From NCBI RefSeq assembly GCF_016863115.1, contig NZ_BOOG01000019.1:62001-126000 (forward strand): DNA of 64,000 nt, in the 5' to 3' direction. Position 1 is the stretch's first letter. Each line of letters begins with the position of its first letter. The notes beneath the pieces are model-generated. The model was given only the letters and a program-made list of their open reading frames with translations, had not been told where the DNA came from and searched no databases. The stretch is from Sphaerimonospora thailandensis. GTDB lineage: Bacteria; Actinomycetota; Actinomycetes; Streptosporangiales; Streptosporangiaceae. Positions 63,921 to 64,000 of the stretch are shown here, piece by piece. A program made the translations under genes and the position numbers.

Positions 63921-64000
63921 GCCCCTACCTCCACCACCTGACAGACAGACATAGCAATCTTGACCCAAAGCCTCGTCCTCCGTCATCCCTTCCATAAGTC

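Overview
The window is high-GC DNA from a filamentous actinomycete, most likely of the Streptosporangiales (Streptosporangium/Nonomuraea/Microbispora type). The evidence is the GC-rich codon use, GTG/TTG starts with 4-bp ATGA/GTGA overlaps, TAGGCT/TAGGGT -10 boxes with leaderless starts, a SUF system with SufU, a HisG of the long regulated form, an acVLRF1 protein and SapB-like morphogen genes. The assignment to a family is inference; no rRNA or tRNA gene was seen.

Layout. 1-5.5 kb is core: the end of sufC, sufS-sufU-sufT, a decayed acetylxylan esterase fragment, hisE-hisG and a DEAD-box RNA helicase behind a long leader. 5.5-18.7 kb holds an antiporter-like operon (KhtT-like regulator, CBS protein, NhaD-type carrier), a NarL-type two-component pair, a striking 246-bp symmetric repeat element, acVLRF1, an ABC-F ATPase, a small HTH protein, an enoyl-CoA hydratase, an ABC exporter, a sulfotransferase and an LD-carboxypeptidase. 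18.7-25.5 kb is a lower-GC accessory island of orphan immunity-like genes (broken DUF6461, DUF7660, an LRV-like repeat protein, two small paralogous membrane proteins) and a probable defence pair (OLD-like ATPase + DUF4276 TOPRIM protein). The island is strewn with three fragments of the GH15 gene that closes it at 25.5-27.3 kb.

27.3-33 kb has a divergent YczE/MocR pair, a POT peptide transporter and two related secreted proteins. 33.2-42 kb is a ramCSABR-like class III lanthipeptide (SapB-type) cluster: a kinase-cyclase (RamC/LanKC), two nearly identical 44-residue labionin-type precursors, a strong hairpin, two ABC transporters and a convergent LuxR-type regulator. A short histidine kinase lies on the other side, beyond the second copy of the 246-bp element. 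42.3-45.8 kb carries a PadR/membrane protein pair with a clear operator and an XRE-ImmA-DUF6545 module.

45.9-53.3 kb is a linaridin RiPP cluster, all on the minus strand: two precursor peptides with the PxxxTP motif, a hairpin, a CypH-like membrane/alpha-beta hydrolase fusion, a CypL-like protein, a methyltransferase, an ABC exporter and a phytoene-desaturase-like oxidoreductase. 53.5-64 kb returns to dispersed genes: a FN3-CBM2 secreted protein, an RpiR regulator, an aldehyde dehydrogenase, a methyltransferase, an enoyl-CoA hydratase, a second MocR regulator, a DPBB-fold secreted protein, and a WXG100-like/DUF6571/lipoprotein group.

The most unusual structures are the two 246-bp elements with identical internal geometry (five helical turns between sites), the long cysteine-free linaridin cores, and in-frame repeat insertions at the same structural place in both lanthipeptide ABC transporters.
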